DNA of 64,000 nt from contig FLQS01000067.1 of NCBI GenBank assembly GCA_900078375.1, positions 49,357-113,356 of the forward strand, in the 5' to 3' direction. The notes beneath the pieces were generated by a model, which saw only the letters and a program-made list of their open reading frames with translations, had not been told where the DNA came from and made no database searches. Shown here piece by piece: positions 7,800-16,442 of the stretch. Each line of letters starts with the position of its first letter. Position 1 is the first letter of the stretch. Both the position numbers and the translations under genes were made by a program. The DNA is from an uncultured Mycobacterium sp. (GTDB taxonomy: Bacteria > Actinomycetota > Actinomycetes > Mycobacteriales > Mycobacteriaceae).

Positions 7800-8822
7800 A
7801 TGAGGAGTGACATCATTTCTGCTAAAGCCGATTTCGGTCATCGCACCATGGTCGGAACCTATGAACCCGTCATCTCCGATTCGGATCCCACCCGCACCTT
7901 CTTCGGGCTTCCACTGTCCATCACCTGGTTCTATCTCAACTTCCGAGACAGCGATGGCAAGCTGCACTTCGCCTACCGGGGTGTCCTTGGTCTGGAAGGG
8001 TCGATGCACTGCACGACGTTCGAGTCCCGGGACGGTGCGCTGCGGAAGGTGGCTCTTCCGTCGGGCCGGGAGTTCTTCCGTGGTCCGGTGGTCACCACCG
8101 CGACCGGCGACGAGTACCGGATCACCAGTAAGCCCGCGGAAGCCGGGTACGCGACCGGCCAGCCTTTCGAATTGGCCCGCACCGACGCCGGCCTGCGCTA
8201 TCACGAGGGCGAGGCGTTGGTGTTCACCGGTCGCCGCGTCGGCCCAGGTATGCAGGTATACGTCCCCACCGGGCCGACGCCGCTGTTCTACACCTCATTG
8301 ATGCACCGGGTTTCGGGAACCGCGTTCGGCAAGCCCGCAGAGGGCTTCCTCTGGCTGGACCAGTGCTACCTGCCGCCGGGAGTCACGTGGCGCAACAGTG
8401 ACTTCTTCAAGGGTGTGGAGTTGGCGTGGACGCCGTTCGGTACCGAATTCTCCGACGGTTCCATCGAGATGGGGCACATCTGCTACGGGGCCAACGGTTT
8501 CAACTTCTCGGTCATCGTCACCGACAGCGGTGAGGTCCGGCACGCTACGTCCGACGTGGTGGCCCGCGACATCAAGTACCGGCCGGACAGCTTCCCCGAG
8601 CACATGTACTACGGGGTCGACGGCGTGGACTGGGAATGGTCGGCCGTCGATGACGGGGCACTGCCGGAGCAGGCTTCGGGTCACGACTTCTACCGGTCGT
8701 CGGAGGGCTACCTGCGCCGAGCAGGCGAGACCAGGACACCGGTGGTGTACCACTCCTACAACGAGTTCTTCCCGCCGGCCATCAAGGCCTGGGAGACAAC
8801 GGGACGGATCATCGGCCGGTGA
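7800..8822 (+). CDS. CrtC/AttH-like (hydroxyneurosporene-synthase-like) protein (copy A)
   Basis: The product is 340 residues. ATG 7800 follows the fusion stop directly, and a second ATG at 7848 (MVGTYEPVISDSD) is an alternative start with no better ribosome site. The protein is predicted nearly all-beta and rich in Trp, Tyr and Gly. Landmarks shared with three paralogues in this window are TRTFFGLPLS near the N-terminus, VFTGRRVGPGMQVYVP, FYTSLMHRVSGTAFGKPAEG, LDQCYLPPGVTWRNSDFF and EFSDGSIEMGHICYG. This pattern fits the double lipocalin-like CrtC/AttH fold, whose known members hydrate or isomerise double bonds of hydrophobic isoprenoids. The function here is unknown. It diverges from the 14.1-kb and 22.4-kb copies and is closer to the 20.9-19.9-kb copy. 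Confidence 0.8.
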   Translation: MRSDIISAKADFGHRTMVGTYEPVISDSDPTRTFFGLPLSITWFYLNFRDSDGKLHFAYRGVLGLEGSMHCTTFESRDGALRKVALPSGREFFRGPVVTTATGDEYRITSKPAEAGYATGQPFELARTDAGLRYHEGEALVFTGRRVGPGMQVYVPTGPTPLFYTSLMHRVSGTAFGKPAEGFLWLDQCYLPPGVTWRNSDFFKGVELAWTPFGTEFSDGSIEMGHICYGANGFNFSVIVTDSGEVRHATSDVVARDIKYRPDSFPEHMYYGVDGVDWEWSAVDDGALPEQASGHDFYRSSEGYLRRAGETRTPVVYHSYNEFFPPAIKAWETTGRIIGR

Positions 8823-9268
8823 GTCAACCACAGCAGTCCACCCCCGCGGCGCCGGCCGGCCACCGGCAGCGCCCGGCGCCGACCCCTGATGAAGAACGGT
8901 TCTGGCGCTGCGGAGCCGACGGGCATCTGGAGATGCAGCATTGCGATAGCTGCGACCGTTGGCAGCATCCGCCGAATCCGGTTTGCTTTCACTGCCTTTC
9001 GCGCGATGTCGAGTTCAGACCGGTCAGCGGTCGCGGCCGGGTGTACTCCTACACGATCAACTACCAGCCGTGGTTACCGCATCTGCAGGAGCCGTACGCC
9101 GTGATCATCGTCGAGCTGGACGAACAACCAGGTCTGCGCTTCGTCAGCCGGCTCGTCGACACACCGTTGGACCTGGTCGACGTCGGCATGCTTGTTGAGG
9201 TTGTCTTCGAACCGCTCGGTGACGGTCTGTACGCACCGTTGTTCGCAGCGGCCGGGGGAGCGGTATGA
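8819..9268 (+). CDS. DUF35 zinc-ribbon/OB-fold partner protein (second copy)
   Basis: The product is 149 residues from GTG 8819, overlapping the previous TGA. After a Pro/Gln-rich leader come PTPDEERFWRCGADGHLEM, the helix-hairpin that docks on thiolases, and a zinc ribbon (CDSCDRWQHPPNPVCFHCLS, two Cys-x-x-Cys pairs). An OB-fold follows (GRGRVYSYTINYQPW, then EPYAVIIVELDEQPGLRF). This form, with the FW-G-L motif before the ribbon, matches the DUF35 subunits that pair with SCP2-type aldolases better than the DUF35 at 1404 does. The following thiolase-like gene overlaps it by four bases and lacks the thiolase cysteine, which supports an Ltp2/ChsH2-like retro-aldolase pair. Confidence 0.88.
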   Translation: MSQPQQSTPAAPAGHRQRPAPTPDEERFWRCGADGHLEMQHCDSCDRWQHPPNPVCFHCLSRDVEFRPVSGRGRVYSYTINYQPWLPHLQEPYAVIIVELDEQPGLRFVSRLVDTPLDLVDVGMLVEVVFEPLGDGLYAPLFAAAGGAV

Positions 9269-10446
9269 ATCGCCCTGAAAAGCAGGCTGTGATACGGGGA
9301 TTCGGTTCGTCGGCAGTCGGTCGGCGGCTGCCGTCCAGTGAGATGGCGTTGACCGTGGACGCGTGCCTGGCCGCACTGACGGACGCGGGCGTGCACCGTG
9401 ACGAGATCGACGGTCTGGCAACGTTTCCCGGGGGCGGGTTCGACACTCCGGGGCTGGCTGGTCCCGGCGCTGACGACGTGCACGCCGCCCTCGGCCTTCA
9501 GACGAACTGGAAATACGGCGGCCCCGAAGGCGGACAACTCGGCGGATTCTTCTCCGCTGTCCTCGCCGTGGCCACCGGCCTGGCCCGGCATGTCCTGGTA
9601 TACCGGACGGTCGGAGAGGCGTCTGCTCAGGGGACCGCGGGACGCGCGGGGGCCCTTGCGGGGGCGGCCGACGCGCCCGTTTCCGGGTTCCGGCGCTGGT
9701 TGGCGCCGTTCGACGCGCACTCACCGGCGAACTGGATCGCGCTGTACGCCCAACGGCACATGCACGAATTCGGCACCACTCGAGAACATCTCGGCACCAT
9801 CGCCGTCAACAACCGGCGCAACGCAGGCGGAAATCCTGCGGCTGTGTACCGCACCCCGATGACACTCGACGACTATTTCAATGCGCGGATGATCACCACG
9901 CCGTTCGGCCTGTACGACTGTGATGTGCCGTGCGACGGCTCGGTCGCATTCGTGGTCTCCCATGCCGACACCGCCGACGACGGGCCGCACCCCGCGATCG
10001 GTATCGAGTCGATCGGCTGGGCGATGCGGCACCGACCGCTGTGGGATCAGTGGCCGGATATGACCGAGATGGCGGCCTGGGACACGGCGGCGCACTTGTG
10101 GGAGCGCAGTGATCTCACCCCGGCCGATGTCGACCAGGTGCAGCTCTACGACGGGTTCTCGTTCCTCCCCTTGGTGTGGCTGGAAGCGTTGCAGTTCTGC
10201 GGCAAGGGCGAAGCGGGTCCGTTCCTGGAATCGGGAAAGCGGATCGCGCTCAATGGCCCGTTGCCGTTGAACACCGGGGGCGGTCAGCTCTCCGGTGGCC
10301 GATTGCACGGCTCCGGCCTGCTGTACGAGGCGTGTCTGCAATTGCGGGACAGGGGAGGTGATCGTCAGGCGGGCCGACCGGCAGTCATCGCAGTTGGGGC
10401 AGGCGGCGGTCCCACCGCTGGGGCTGCGATCTTGGTGCGCCGATGA
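9265..10446 (+). CDS. Thiolase-fold protein without nucleophilic Cys; likely Ltp2-type aldolase subunit
   Basis: The product is 393 residues and has the length and order of an SCP2-type thiolase, but both catalytic loops are changed. Where the cysteine loop belongs, the sequence is KYGGPEGGQLGGFFSAVLA with no Cys. The C-terminal loop is NTGGGQLSGGRLHGSG rather than GHPxGATG. The VQLYDGFSFLPL segment puts a Tyr where SCP2 thiolases have the His of the HDCF motif. Loss of Cys with Tyr residues in the pocket is what is known for Ltp2, which cleaves a beta-hydroxyacyl-CoA by retro-aldol chemistry with a DUF35 partner. The adjoining DUF35 gene fits. Aldol-type C-C cleavage of a tertiary-alcohol CoA ester is the inferred reaction. 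Confidence 0.82.
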   Translation: MNRPEKQAVIRGFGSSAVGRRLPSSEMALTVDACLAALTDAGVHRDEIDGLATFPGGGFDTPGLAGPGADDVHAALGLQTNWKYGGPEGGQLGGFFSAVLAVATGLARHVLVYRTVGEASAQGTAGRAGALAGAADAPVSGFRRWLAPFDAHSPANWIALYAQRHMHEFGTTREHLGTIAVNNRRNAGGNPAAVYRTPMTLDDYFNARMITTPFGLYDCDVPCDGSVAFVVSHADTADDGPHPAIGIESIGWAMRHRPLWDQWPDMTEMAAWDTAAHLWERSDLTPADVDQVQLYDGFSFLPLVWLEALQFCGKGEAGPFLESGKRIALNGPLPLNTGGGQLSGGRLHGSGLLYEACLQLRDRGGDRQAGRPAVIAVGAGGGPTAGAAILVRR

Positions 10447-10519
10447 ACGAGTGGAACCTAGGCACGTGCACCGAGATTCACCACATCGACCGACTGACAG
10501 AGGTAGGGGAGGCGCGCAG

Positions 10520-11440
10520 ATGAGGTTTCGTGACGACGGCAAGGTGTACCTCGAGGTCGGCGTGAACGAGGTAGTCGGCAAGGCCGACAACCCCAACGTG
10601 CCCTACGGTGCCGAGGAAGTCGCGCGTGACGTGGTCGAATGCATCCAACATGGAGCCACGGCCGTACACTTCCATGCCCGCCACGACGACGGCCGCCAAG
10701 CCTGGGTCGATGACGAGATCTGCCGGACCATCTTGTCGACCGCCGCCCGAGACGTCGATCCGCTGGCTTACCCCAGCTACCACGGCAGCCTGGACCACAT
10801 CTGGGCGCTGGCCGAGCGTCCGCCAACCGGGACGCGACTGCTGCTGACCCCGTTCGATCCCGTGCAACACGTCAAGCGGGTGCTGTGGTTGGAGGACGAG
10901 AATCGGTTCGGTGTGGTCAGTTTCGGGCCCGACGATCCGAACAACGACAATCCGCCTTATCCGCCGGAGCTGGATCGCTTCGCGGAACTGGGGCTGGTGC
11001 CGAACATCGCGGTATTCAACGCCGCGGACATGCGGTGGGTGGTACTGGCCGCCCGCATCGGCATCTTGCGTCAACCGCTGAACATCAAGCTGTTCTTCTC
11101 CGATCGGTGGGTGTCCAACAACGATCCCGACCCCGATGTCATCGACTTCCTGATCTCCCGGATTCCCGATGACATCGAGCACGAGACCGTTGTTGTGCCG
11201 TACGCGATGAGTTCGGTACAGCGCTGCGAGGCGCTGTGGGGCCGGGCCCTCGACCGCGGGTTAGGTATCCGCGTCGGTGTCGGCGACTGCCCGTGGGCCT
11301 ACCCGAACTCGACGAATGCCGAAATGGTCGACCGTGCAGTCGATCTGATCACCAAGCGTGGACTTGCCCCGGCCAGTCAGGCCGACCTGCGGTCGCGGGT
11401 GGGGGCACCCTCGATCGCGGAAGGCAGGTCTCATGTCTGA
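10520..11440 (+). CDS. DUF849 / BKACE beta-keto acid cleavage enzyme
   Basis: The product is 306 residues from ATG 10520 behind a strong AGGGGAGG site. It is a DUF849 TIM barrel of the Kce (3-keto-5-aminohexanoate cleavage enzyme) type. Visible markers are VYLEVGVNEVVG (strand 1, Glu region), AVHFHARHDDGRQ (His-x-His zinc ligands on strand 2), TPFDPVQHV, VSFGPDDPNNDNPP and the closing strand GVGDCPWAYPNSTNAEMV. The family condenses a beta-keto acid with acetyl-CoA and splits it into a CoA ester and acetoacetate, so it is another C-C cleaving enzyme beside the aldolase-like pair. The specificity loop cannot be assigned. A 73-base gap precedes it, and its end overlaps the P450 start by eight bases. 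Confidence 0.88.
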   Translation: MRFRDDGKVYLEVGVNEVVGKADNPNVPYGAEEVARDVVECIQHGATAVHFHARHDDGRQAWVDDEICRTILSTAARDVDPLAYPSYHGSLDHIWALAERPPTGTRLLLTPFDPVQHVKRVLWLEDENRFGVVSFGPDDPNNDNPPYPPELDRFAELGLVPNIAVFNAADMRWVVLAARIGILRQPLNIKLFFSDRWVSNNDPDPDVIDFLISRIPDDIEHETVVVPYAMSSVQRCEALWGRALDRGLGIRVGVGDCPWAYPNSTNAEMVDRAVDLITKRGLAPASQADLRSRVGAPSIAEGRSHV

Positions 11441-12617
11441 GCCGAACGCCGATGCAGAATCGACATTCGATCCGTTCAGCCCGGTGGTCGACCCCTACAC
11501 ACCGCTGGCGGCTGCCGCCGAGCACTGCCCGGTGCTGGCAGTGAAGAACGGCGCCTTCGTCGTCACCGGTGCGGCCAATGTCGCTGACGTCTTCAAAGAT
11601 TCGGCGGCATTTCGCAGTGAACTTCGCCCAAGAACGGCGGGCACCCAACCCAGCATGGTGCATCTGGACGGGGACGAACACACCCGAATGCGCAAGCTGG
11701 TGGTGAAGGCGTTCACACCCCGCGCGGTCAAGAACGTCGAAGCGCCGACCTACGCCATCGCACATGAACTCCTCGACGTGTTCGCCGGTCGCGGAAGTGC
11801 CGAACTGTGCACCGAATTCGGCTTCCTTCTGCCCGCGATGGTCATCGCGGAGTTGGTCGGTATTCCCGAAGGAGATCGGTCGCAGTTCGTGCAATGGGCC
11901 GACGATGCGATCACTGCAGCGGGTCCGAACTCGTCGGGCTACGCCGACTCTGATCCGGACCTGCGCGGGTACATCCTGCGAATCATCGACGAGCGTCGCC
12001 TCGCCCCGGGCGACGACCTCCTCAGTCAGCTGATCGGTGTGCACGACGGCGAAGACCGGCTCGCCACCGAGGAACTCGTCGCGCTGGTCCGCATGCTGAT
12101 CCTCGCCGGCACCGATACCACCGCCAACCTGATCGGGTCGATGCTGCACTATCTGCTCTCCGATCGATCTCGCTGGGAACGGCTGGGCGGCGACCGTTCG
12201 CTGATCCCGAACGTCATCGAAGAGACGCTGCGTTGCGACCCACCGCTGTACTGGGTGCCCCGCAAGGCAGCCGCCGATGTGGAGGTGGCCGGCACGACCA
12301 TTCCGGCGGGTGCGCTGGTCTGTAATGCCGTGGCACACGCCAACCGCGATCCTGGCGTTGTCGATCGCCCCGACGAGTGGGACATGGACCGACCGGCGGC
12401 CCGGAACCGCACCCACCTGACGTTCGGGTTCGGCGAGCATTTCTGCCTCGGCTCGTCGCTGGCACGGCTCGAGGCCGCCATTGTTCTCGAGGTCCTGCTG
12501 GAGCGCCTGCCCGACCTCGCACTCGCCGAGGACTACATCTACCAGCCGCACGGCCCGCTGATGATGAGGGGCGTCAAGTCCATGCCGGTCACGTTCTCGC
12601 CCGCAGACGCGCGATGA
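11433..12617 (+). CDS. Cytochrome P450
   Basis: The product is 394 residues, the usual size of a soluble bacterial class I P450, with no membrane anchor. All diagnostic motifs are present: I-helix LILAGTDTTAN (oxygen-activating Asp/Thr), K-helix EETLR (ExxR), and heme loop FGFGEHFCLGSSLAR with the thiolate Cys. The substrate is unknown. Within this operon, hydroxylation followed by the next gene's aldehyde dehydrogenase would turn a methyl or alcohol group into a carboxylate that can enter CoA-based degradation. No ferredoxin or reductase is encoded nearby, so electrons must come from elsewhere. The start at ATG 11433 overlaps the BKACE stop. Confidence 0.95.
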   Translation: MSEPNADAESTFDPFSPVVDPYTPLAAAAEHCPVLAVKNGAFVVTGAANVADVFKDSAAFRSELRPRTAGTQPSMVHLDGDEHTRMRKLVVKAFTPRAVKNVEAPTYAIAHELLDVFAGRGSAELCTEFGFLLPAMVIAELVGIPEGDRSQFVQWADDAITAAGPNSSGYADSDPDLRGYILRIIDERRLAPGDDLLSQLIGVHDGEDRLATEELVALVRMLILAGTDTTANLIGSMLHYLLSDRSRWERLGGDRSLIPNVIEETLRCDPPLYWVPRKAAADVEVAGTTIPAGALVCNAVAHANRDPGVVDRPDEWDMDRPAARNRTHLTFGFGEHFCLGSSLARLEAAIVLEVLLERLPDLALAEDYIYQPHGPLMMRGVKSMPVTFSPADAR

Positions 12618-14083
12618 CGTCGACGACCTCGATCGGCACCCACCTGCTCATCGACGGCCGACTCGTCGCTGATGTCGGTACGACCGTCGCTGTCATCAAC
12701 CCCTCCACCGGGGCGGTGGCGCGAACGGTGCCACACGCGGGCCTCCCCGAGGTCGACGCCGCGATCGCGGCAGCGCGACGGGCCTTCGACGACGGGCACT
12801 GGTCTAACCTGCCGGCAGCCGAGCGTGGCGAGATCCTGCTGCGGCTGGGCGATCTCGTCGATGCGCACACCGCAGACTTCACGCACTTCGTCACAACCGA
12901 GGTCGGGACGTGTCTGCGGGTGGCGGGACCGGGGCAGGTCGTGCGGCCGATGGGCCACTACCGCGACATGGTCGCCAAGGGATCCCGTGATCTTGGCTAC
13001 GGGCTGCCCGAGCTGGCCGGGCCGCCCGTGACCAATCAGCGGGTCGTGCGGGAACCGCGCGGCGTGGTCGCTGCGATCACGCCGTGGAACGCACCACATC
13101 TGCTGAACTTGTGGAAGGTTGCTCCCGCACTGGTGACCGGTAACACGATGGTGCTCAAGCCGGCCCCGGAGGCGCCCAGTTGCGCTCTGCTACTTGGGGA
13201 GTTGGCCGCCGAGGCGGGGATTCCGGCGGGTGTGCTGAACGTGGTCACCGGCGGAGCCGATGTCGGGCAGGCGATGGTCACCGATGCCCGGGTCGACATG
13301 GTGGCCTTCACTGGCTCGTCGGCGGTGGGCCGCGCGATCGCTGTAAGCGCCGGCGCCACCCTCAAGCACACGTTGCTCGAACTCGGCGGTAAGTCTGCGC
13401 TACTTGCACTGCCCGATGCCGACGTGGCCTCACTGGTTGCGGCGGTACTGCGGTTCGTGACCCTGGCCGGGCAGGGCTGCGGGCTGCTGACCCGAGTGCT
13501 GGTCCCCGATGCGCTGCACGACGCCGTCGTCGCGGCATTGATTCAGGCCATGGCGGCCGTCCGGGTTGGCCCGGCCGAGGATCCAGCGACGTCCATGGGC
13601 CCGGTCATTTCGGCGGCCGCGCGGGACCGGATCGAAGCGACGGTGCGCGAGGCCTGCTCGGCAGGGGCGCGTGTCGCGTTTGGCGGGAATCGGCCATCGG
13701 GTGTTCCGGTCGGTGGATTCTATTGGGAACCAACACTGTTGACTGATGTCACCAATGCCATGGCGGTCGCCCGCGAGGAGATCTTCGGTCCCGTCATCTG
13801 CGTGATCCGGTACAGCGGTGACCCGACCGAGGGGGTCGGACTGGTCAATGATTCCCCCTACGGCCTGGTGTCGGCGGTGTGGACGGCCGACACCGAGGTC
13901 GGGCTACGCCTGGCCGGATTGATTCGCGCGGGACAGGTACGGGTGAATGCCACCGCGTCAGGAAACGAGGCACCGTTCGGTGGCTACAAACAGTCCGGTG
14001 TCGGCCGTGAAGTCGGACGCGAGGGGCTGCTCGAATATACGACCGTCAAGTACGTCGCGTGGAACGAGCCCACGGCCGGCTGA
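12614..14083 (+). CDS. NAD(P)-dependent aldehyde dehydrogenase
   Basis: The product is 489 residues and overlaps the P450 stop (ATGA). It is a full-length ALDH: ITPWNAPHLLNLWKVAPAL, LKPAPEAP (cofactor lysine), FTGSSAVGRAI (Rossmann turn), LELGGKSALL with general base Glu256, GQGCGLLTR with nucleophile Cys289, and EEIFGPVICV near the C-terminus. It should oxidise an aldehyde to the acid, most simply the aldehyde made from the product of the adjacent P450. The long C-terminal PFGGYKQSGVGREVG segment is the usual oligomerisation arm. Transcription is very likely shared with the preceding genes back to 7.8 kb. Confidence 0.93.
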   Translation: MTSTTSIGTHLLIDGRLVADVGTTVAVINPSTGAVARTVPHAGLPEVDAAIAAARRAFDDGHWSNLPAAERGEILLRLGDLVDAHTADFTHFVTTEVGTCLRVAGPGQVVRPMGHYRDMVAKGSRDLGYGLPELAGPPVTNQRVVREPRGVVAAITPWNAPHLLNLWKVAPALVTGNTMVLKPAPEAPSCALLLGELAAEAGIPAGVLNVVTGGADVGQAMVTDARVDMVAFTGSSAVGRAIAVSAGATLKHTLLELGGKSALLALPDADVASLVAAVLRFVTLAGQGCGLLTRVLVPDALHDAVVAALIQAMAAVRVGPAEDPATSMGPVISAAARDRIEATVREACSAGARVAFGGNRPSGVPVGGFYWEPTLLTDVTNAMAVAREEIFGPVICVIRYSGDPTEGVGLVNDSPYGLVSAVWTADTEVGLRLAGLIRAGQVRVNATASGNEAPFGGYKQSGVGREVGREGLLEYTTVKYVAWNEPTAG

Positions 14084-14115
14084 ACCCTGATGCGCCACAA
14101 ACGAAAGGCATCGCT

Positions 14116-15159
14116 GTGCATTCGCAACGTCAAGTCGGGGACCTGGATTTCGCCACGTCCGTCGGCTGCTACGAACCGAACCTCGACATGCACCGGCCGA
14201 CCGCGAGGCCGTTCGGACTTACCGAGCAGTCGACGTATCTGTACGGCGGCTGGCGTGACGAGTCGGGTGCCCTACACATCGTTGAGCGCAAGTTCTGCGG
14301 TCCGATGACCGCCGGACTGTGGATGATGACCAACCGCTCAGGCAAGGTGAGCCTGGCGCCGGAGTCACTGCAGACGGTACGTGGCGAGGTCAAGCGGGAC
14401 TACTCGGCCACCGAACACCACCTCCACGGCTCGTTACTCGGCAAGGCCGGGGGAGCGCCGGAGGAAGGATTGGACTACCGGCTGACGCCGGGCGGCATGC
14501 ATTGGCGCGAGGGCAGCCTTCTGGAGCTCGATGGATCCCTGGTGGGGCCGGGCATCCAGATCGGATCCCTCGACAACGATGAGCCGTTCTTCTACACCAG
14601 TGAGCTGTACAAGATGCGGGGCACGGTCTTGGGTGAATCGGTGCAGGGATTCGTGTTTCTGGACCACGGTTACTGGCCGCACGGCCAGGATTGGAAAGAG
14701 TGGCGCATCTTCAACGACACTCAGCTGTCCTGGTCGGCGTTCGCCACCGAATTCGCCGACGGTCACGTGGAGTGGGGCCAGGTCGCCATCGGGCGGCAGA
14801 ATTTCAACTTTGTGGCCGTCGCTGACGAAGACGGCCCGGTGGTGATGGATGTGGGCACCGCCGGCGGGGTCGACCCCGACCCGGAGGATTGGGCGCAGCG
14901 CATCGGCTACCAGGCTCACGATGGACGCACCTGGGTGTTCGAGTTGGAACCGGGCGGGCAGATGTCTCAGTTTTCCGCCGCGCGGTGGGGCGGTTACCGG
15001 GCTCAAGCCGGTCACGTCGGCCGTCACGGTGACGACCGAGACGTCAAGGTGGCGTTCGCCTGGGGCGAGACATTCATGCAACGATTCCGCGACGAGGCCG
15101 TCGGCCCCGTCGATCCACTGCTGGTGACCGCGCAGGACAAGGCAGGCGCGACTGCGTGA
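14116..15159 (+). CDS. CrtC/AttH-like protein (copy D, not paired with a fusion gene)
   Basis: The product is 347 residues from GTG 14116, which has an AAAGG box 7 bases upstream and matches the paralogue at 22385. A longer GTG start at 14059 overlaps the ALDH gene. It is very similar to copy C: ARPFGLTEQSTYLYGGWRD, ERKFCGPMTAGLWMM, VRGEVKRDYS, DHGYWPHGQDWKEWRIF, GHVEWGQVAIGRQNFNF and AARWGGYRAQAGHVG all recur there with few changes. It sits between the ALDH and an esterase rather than beside an SDR/phospho-His fusion, so it may serve a fusion in trans. Predicted beta-rich lipocalin-like fold, no signal peptide. Confidence 0.8.
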   Translation: MHSQRQVGDLDFATSVGCYEPNLDMHRPTARPFGLTEQSTYLYGGWRDESGALHIVERKFCGPMTAGLWMMTNRSGKVSLAPESLQTVRGEVKRDYSATEHHLHGSLLGKAGGAPEEGLDYRLTPGGMHWREGSLLELDGSLVGPGIQIGSLDNDEPFFYTSELYKMRGTVLGESVQGFVFLDHGYWPHGQDWKEWRIFNDTQLSWSAFATEFADGHVEWGQVAIGRQNFNFVAVADEDGPVVMDVGTAGGVDPDPEDWAQRIGYQAHDGRTWVFELEPGGQMSQFSAARWGGYRAQAGHVGRHGDDRDVKVAFAWGETFMQRFRDEAVGPVDPLLVTAQDKAGATA

Positions 15160-16442
15160 AGCGGCGGTCTGGTAGCACCGGCATGCTGGCAACGGCGCTG
15201 GCGAGCGCGATGGTTGTCGCCGTTGCCAATTCGGCCCGGCCCGACGGCGTACTGCGCAGGCTGATGCCCGGGCTGTCGTCGGCCGCCACGGTGATACCGC
15301 TGGCGGTCGTCAGTCTGTTCGCCAGTGAATTTCCGCTGCATGTGCTTGCCGGGGAGGTGGCCGTCGCGGCGGCCCTCGCGCCGCGAGCCGTGCGACGCCG
15401 TGGCGGTCTGCTCGCGCTGGCCGCCGTCGTGGGCTCATGGTTCGGCCTCCTGCGCGCACGCAGCGCCGCACGGCGGGCGGGGACGGTATTGGACTCGGCG
15501 CTGGGCGCGGCCTTGGGCCCGAATCATCGGACTGGCCTGCCTGACTCCGTCGGGCGTGATTCGGCGACTCGGTTGCAGGACACGTGGTTTCCCGCGTTCA
15601 GCGAGCGGCGCAGGTACCTGCGCCACGAGAACCTGTCCTACGGCACGGCCGGAGTTCGCAACCACCTGGACATCTGGCATCGCGCAGATCTGCCCGCTGG
15701 CGGGCGTGCCCCGGTGTTGGTCCAGATTCACGGTAGTGCCTGGGTTGCGGGCAGTAAACGGGGACAAGGCTATCCATTGATGGCGCACATGGCCGAACGC
15801 GGCTGGGTCTGTGTAGCCATCAACTACTCACTGGCTCCGGCCGCACGCTGGCCGGCGCACATCATCGACGTCAAACGCGCGTTGGCCTGGGTGAAGGGCG
15901 AAATTGGCTGCTATGGCGGTGATTCCGACTTCGTCGCACTCACCGGTGGGTCGGCCGGTGGCCACCTGACCGCTCTGGCGGCCTTGACGCCCGGTGAGCC
16001 GGTCTTCCAGCCGGGCTTCGAACATGCCGACACCTCGGTGGCGGCGGCGGTTCCCTTCTATGGCGTCTACGACCTGCTCGGCACGTCGGGTCATGCGCCG
16101 CCGGAGCAGGAAGCGTTCCTGAGTCGCATCGTCATCGGAGCCTCGCCCGAGCAGGCTCCGGAGATCTGGCGGCAGGGTTCACCGATGTCGTGGATCCGGC
16201 CGGACGCGCCGCCCTTTTTCATACTGCACGGCGATATCGACACTCTGACCTCACATCGGCAGGCCAGAGTCTTCGCCGACAACCTTCGCCAGGTATCGCA
16301 GCAGCCGGTGGCCTACGCGGAACTACCAGGCGCGCAGCATATGTGGGAGACGCTGCCCAGTGTGCGCACCGCGGCGACGGTCGCTGCCGTGGACAGCTTT
16401 CTGAGCGTTCTGCACCAGCAGCGGCTCAGCGTCGGGCTGTGA
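15156..16442 (+). CDS. HSL-type alpha/beta hydrolase (esterase) with N-terminal membrane segments
   Basis: The product is 428 residues, with GTG 15156 overlapping the previous TGA. The first ~110 residues contain two or three hydrophobic stretches (LATALASAMVVAVA, TVIPLAVVSLFAS, LALAAVVGSWFGLL), so the protein is probably membrane-attached, as in mycobacterial LipN/LipH-like esterases. The hydrolase domain has the oxyanion motif QIHGSAWVAG, a nucleophile elbow LTGGSAGGHL, the Asp in LHGDIDTLTS and the His in PGAQHMWE: a complete Ser-Asp-His triad. It could cleave an ester or a lactone of the cluster's substrate. Its end overlaps the convergent SDR gene by 17 bases. Confidence 0.88.
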   Translation: MKRRSGSTGMLATALASAMVVAVANSARPDGVLRRLMPGLSSAATVIPLAVVSLFASEFPLHVLAGEVAVAAALAPRAVRRRGGLLALAAVVGSWFGLLRARSAARRAGTVLDSALGAALGPNHRTGLPDSVGRDSATRLQDTWFPAFSERRRYLRHENLSYGTAGVRNHLDIWHRADLPAGGRAPVLVQIHGSAWVAGSKRGQGYPLMAHMAERGWVCVAINYSLAPAARWPAHIIDVKRALAWVKGEIGCYGGDSDFVALTGGSAGGHLTALAALTPGEPVFQPGFEHADTSVAAAVPFYGVYDLLGTSGHAPPEQEAFLSRIVIGASPEQAPEIWRQGSPMSWIRPDAPPFFILHGDIDTLTSHRQARVFADNLRQVSQQPVAYAELPGAQHMWETLPSVRTAATVAAVDSFLSVLHQQRLSVGL

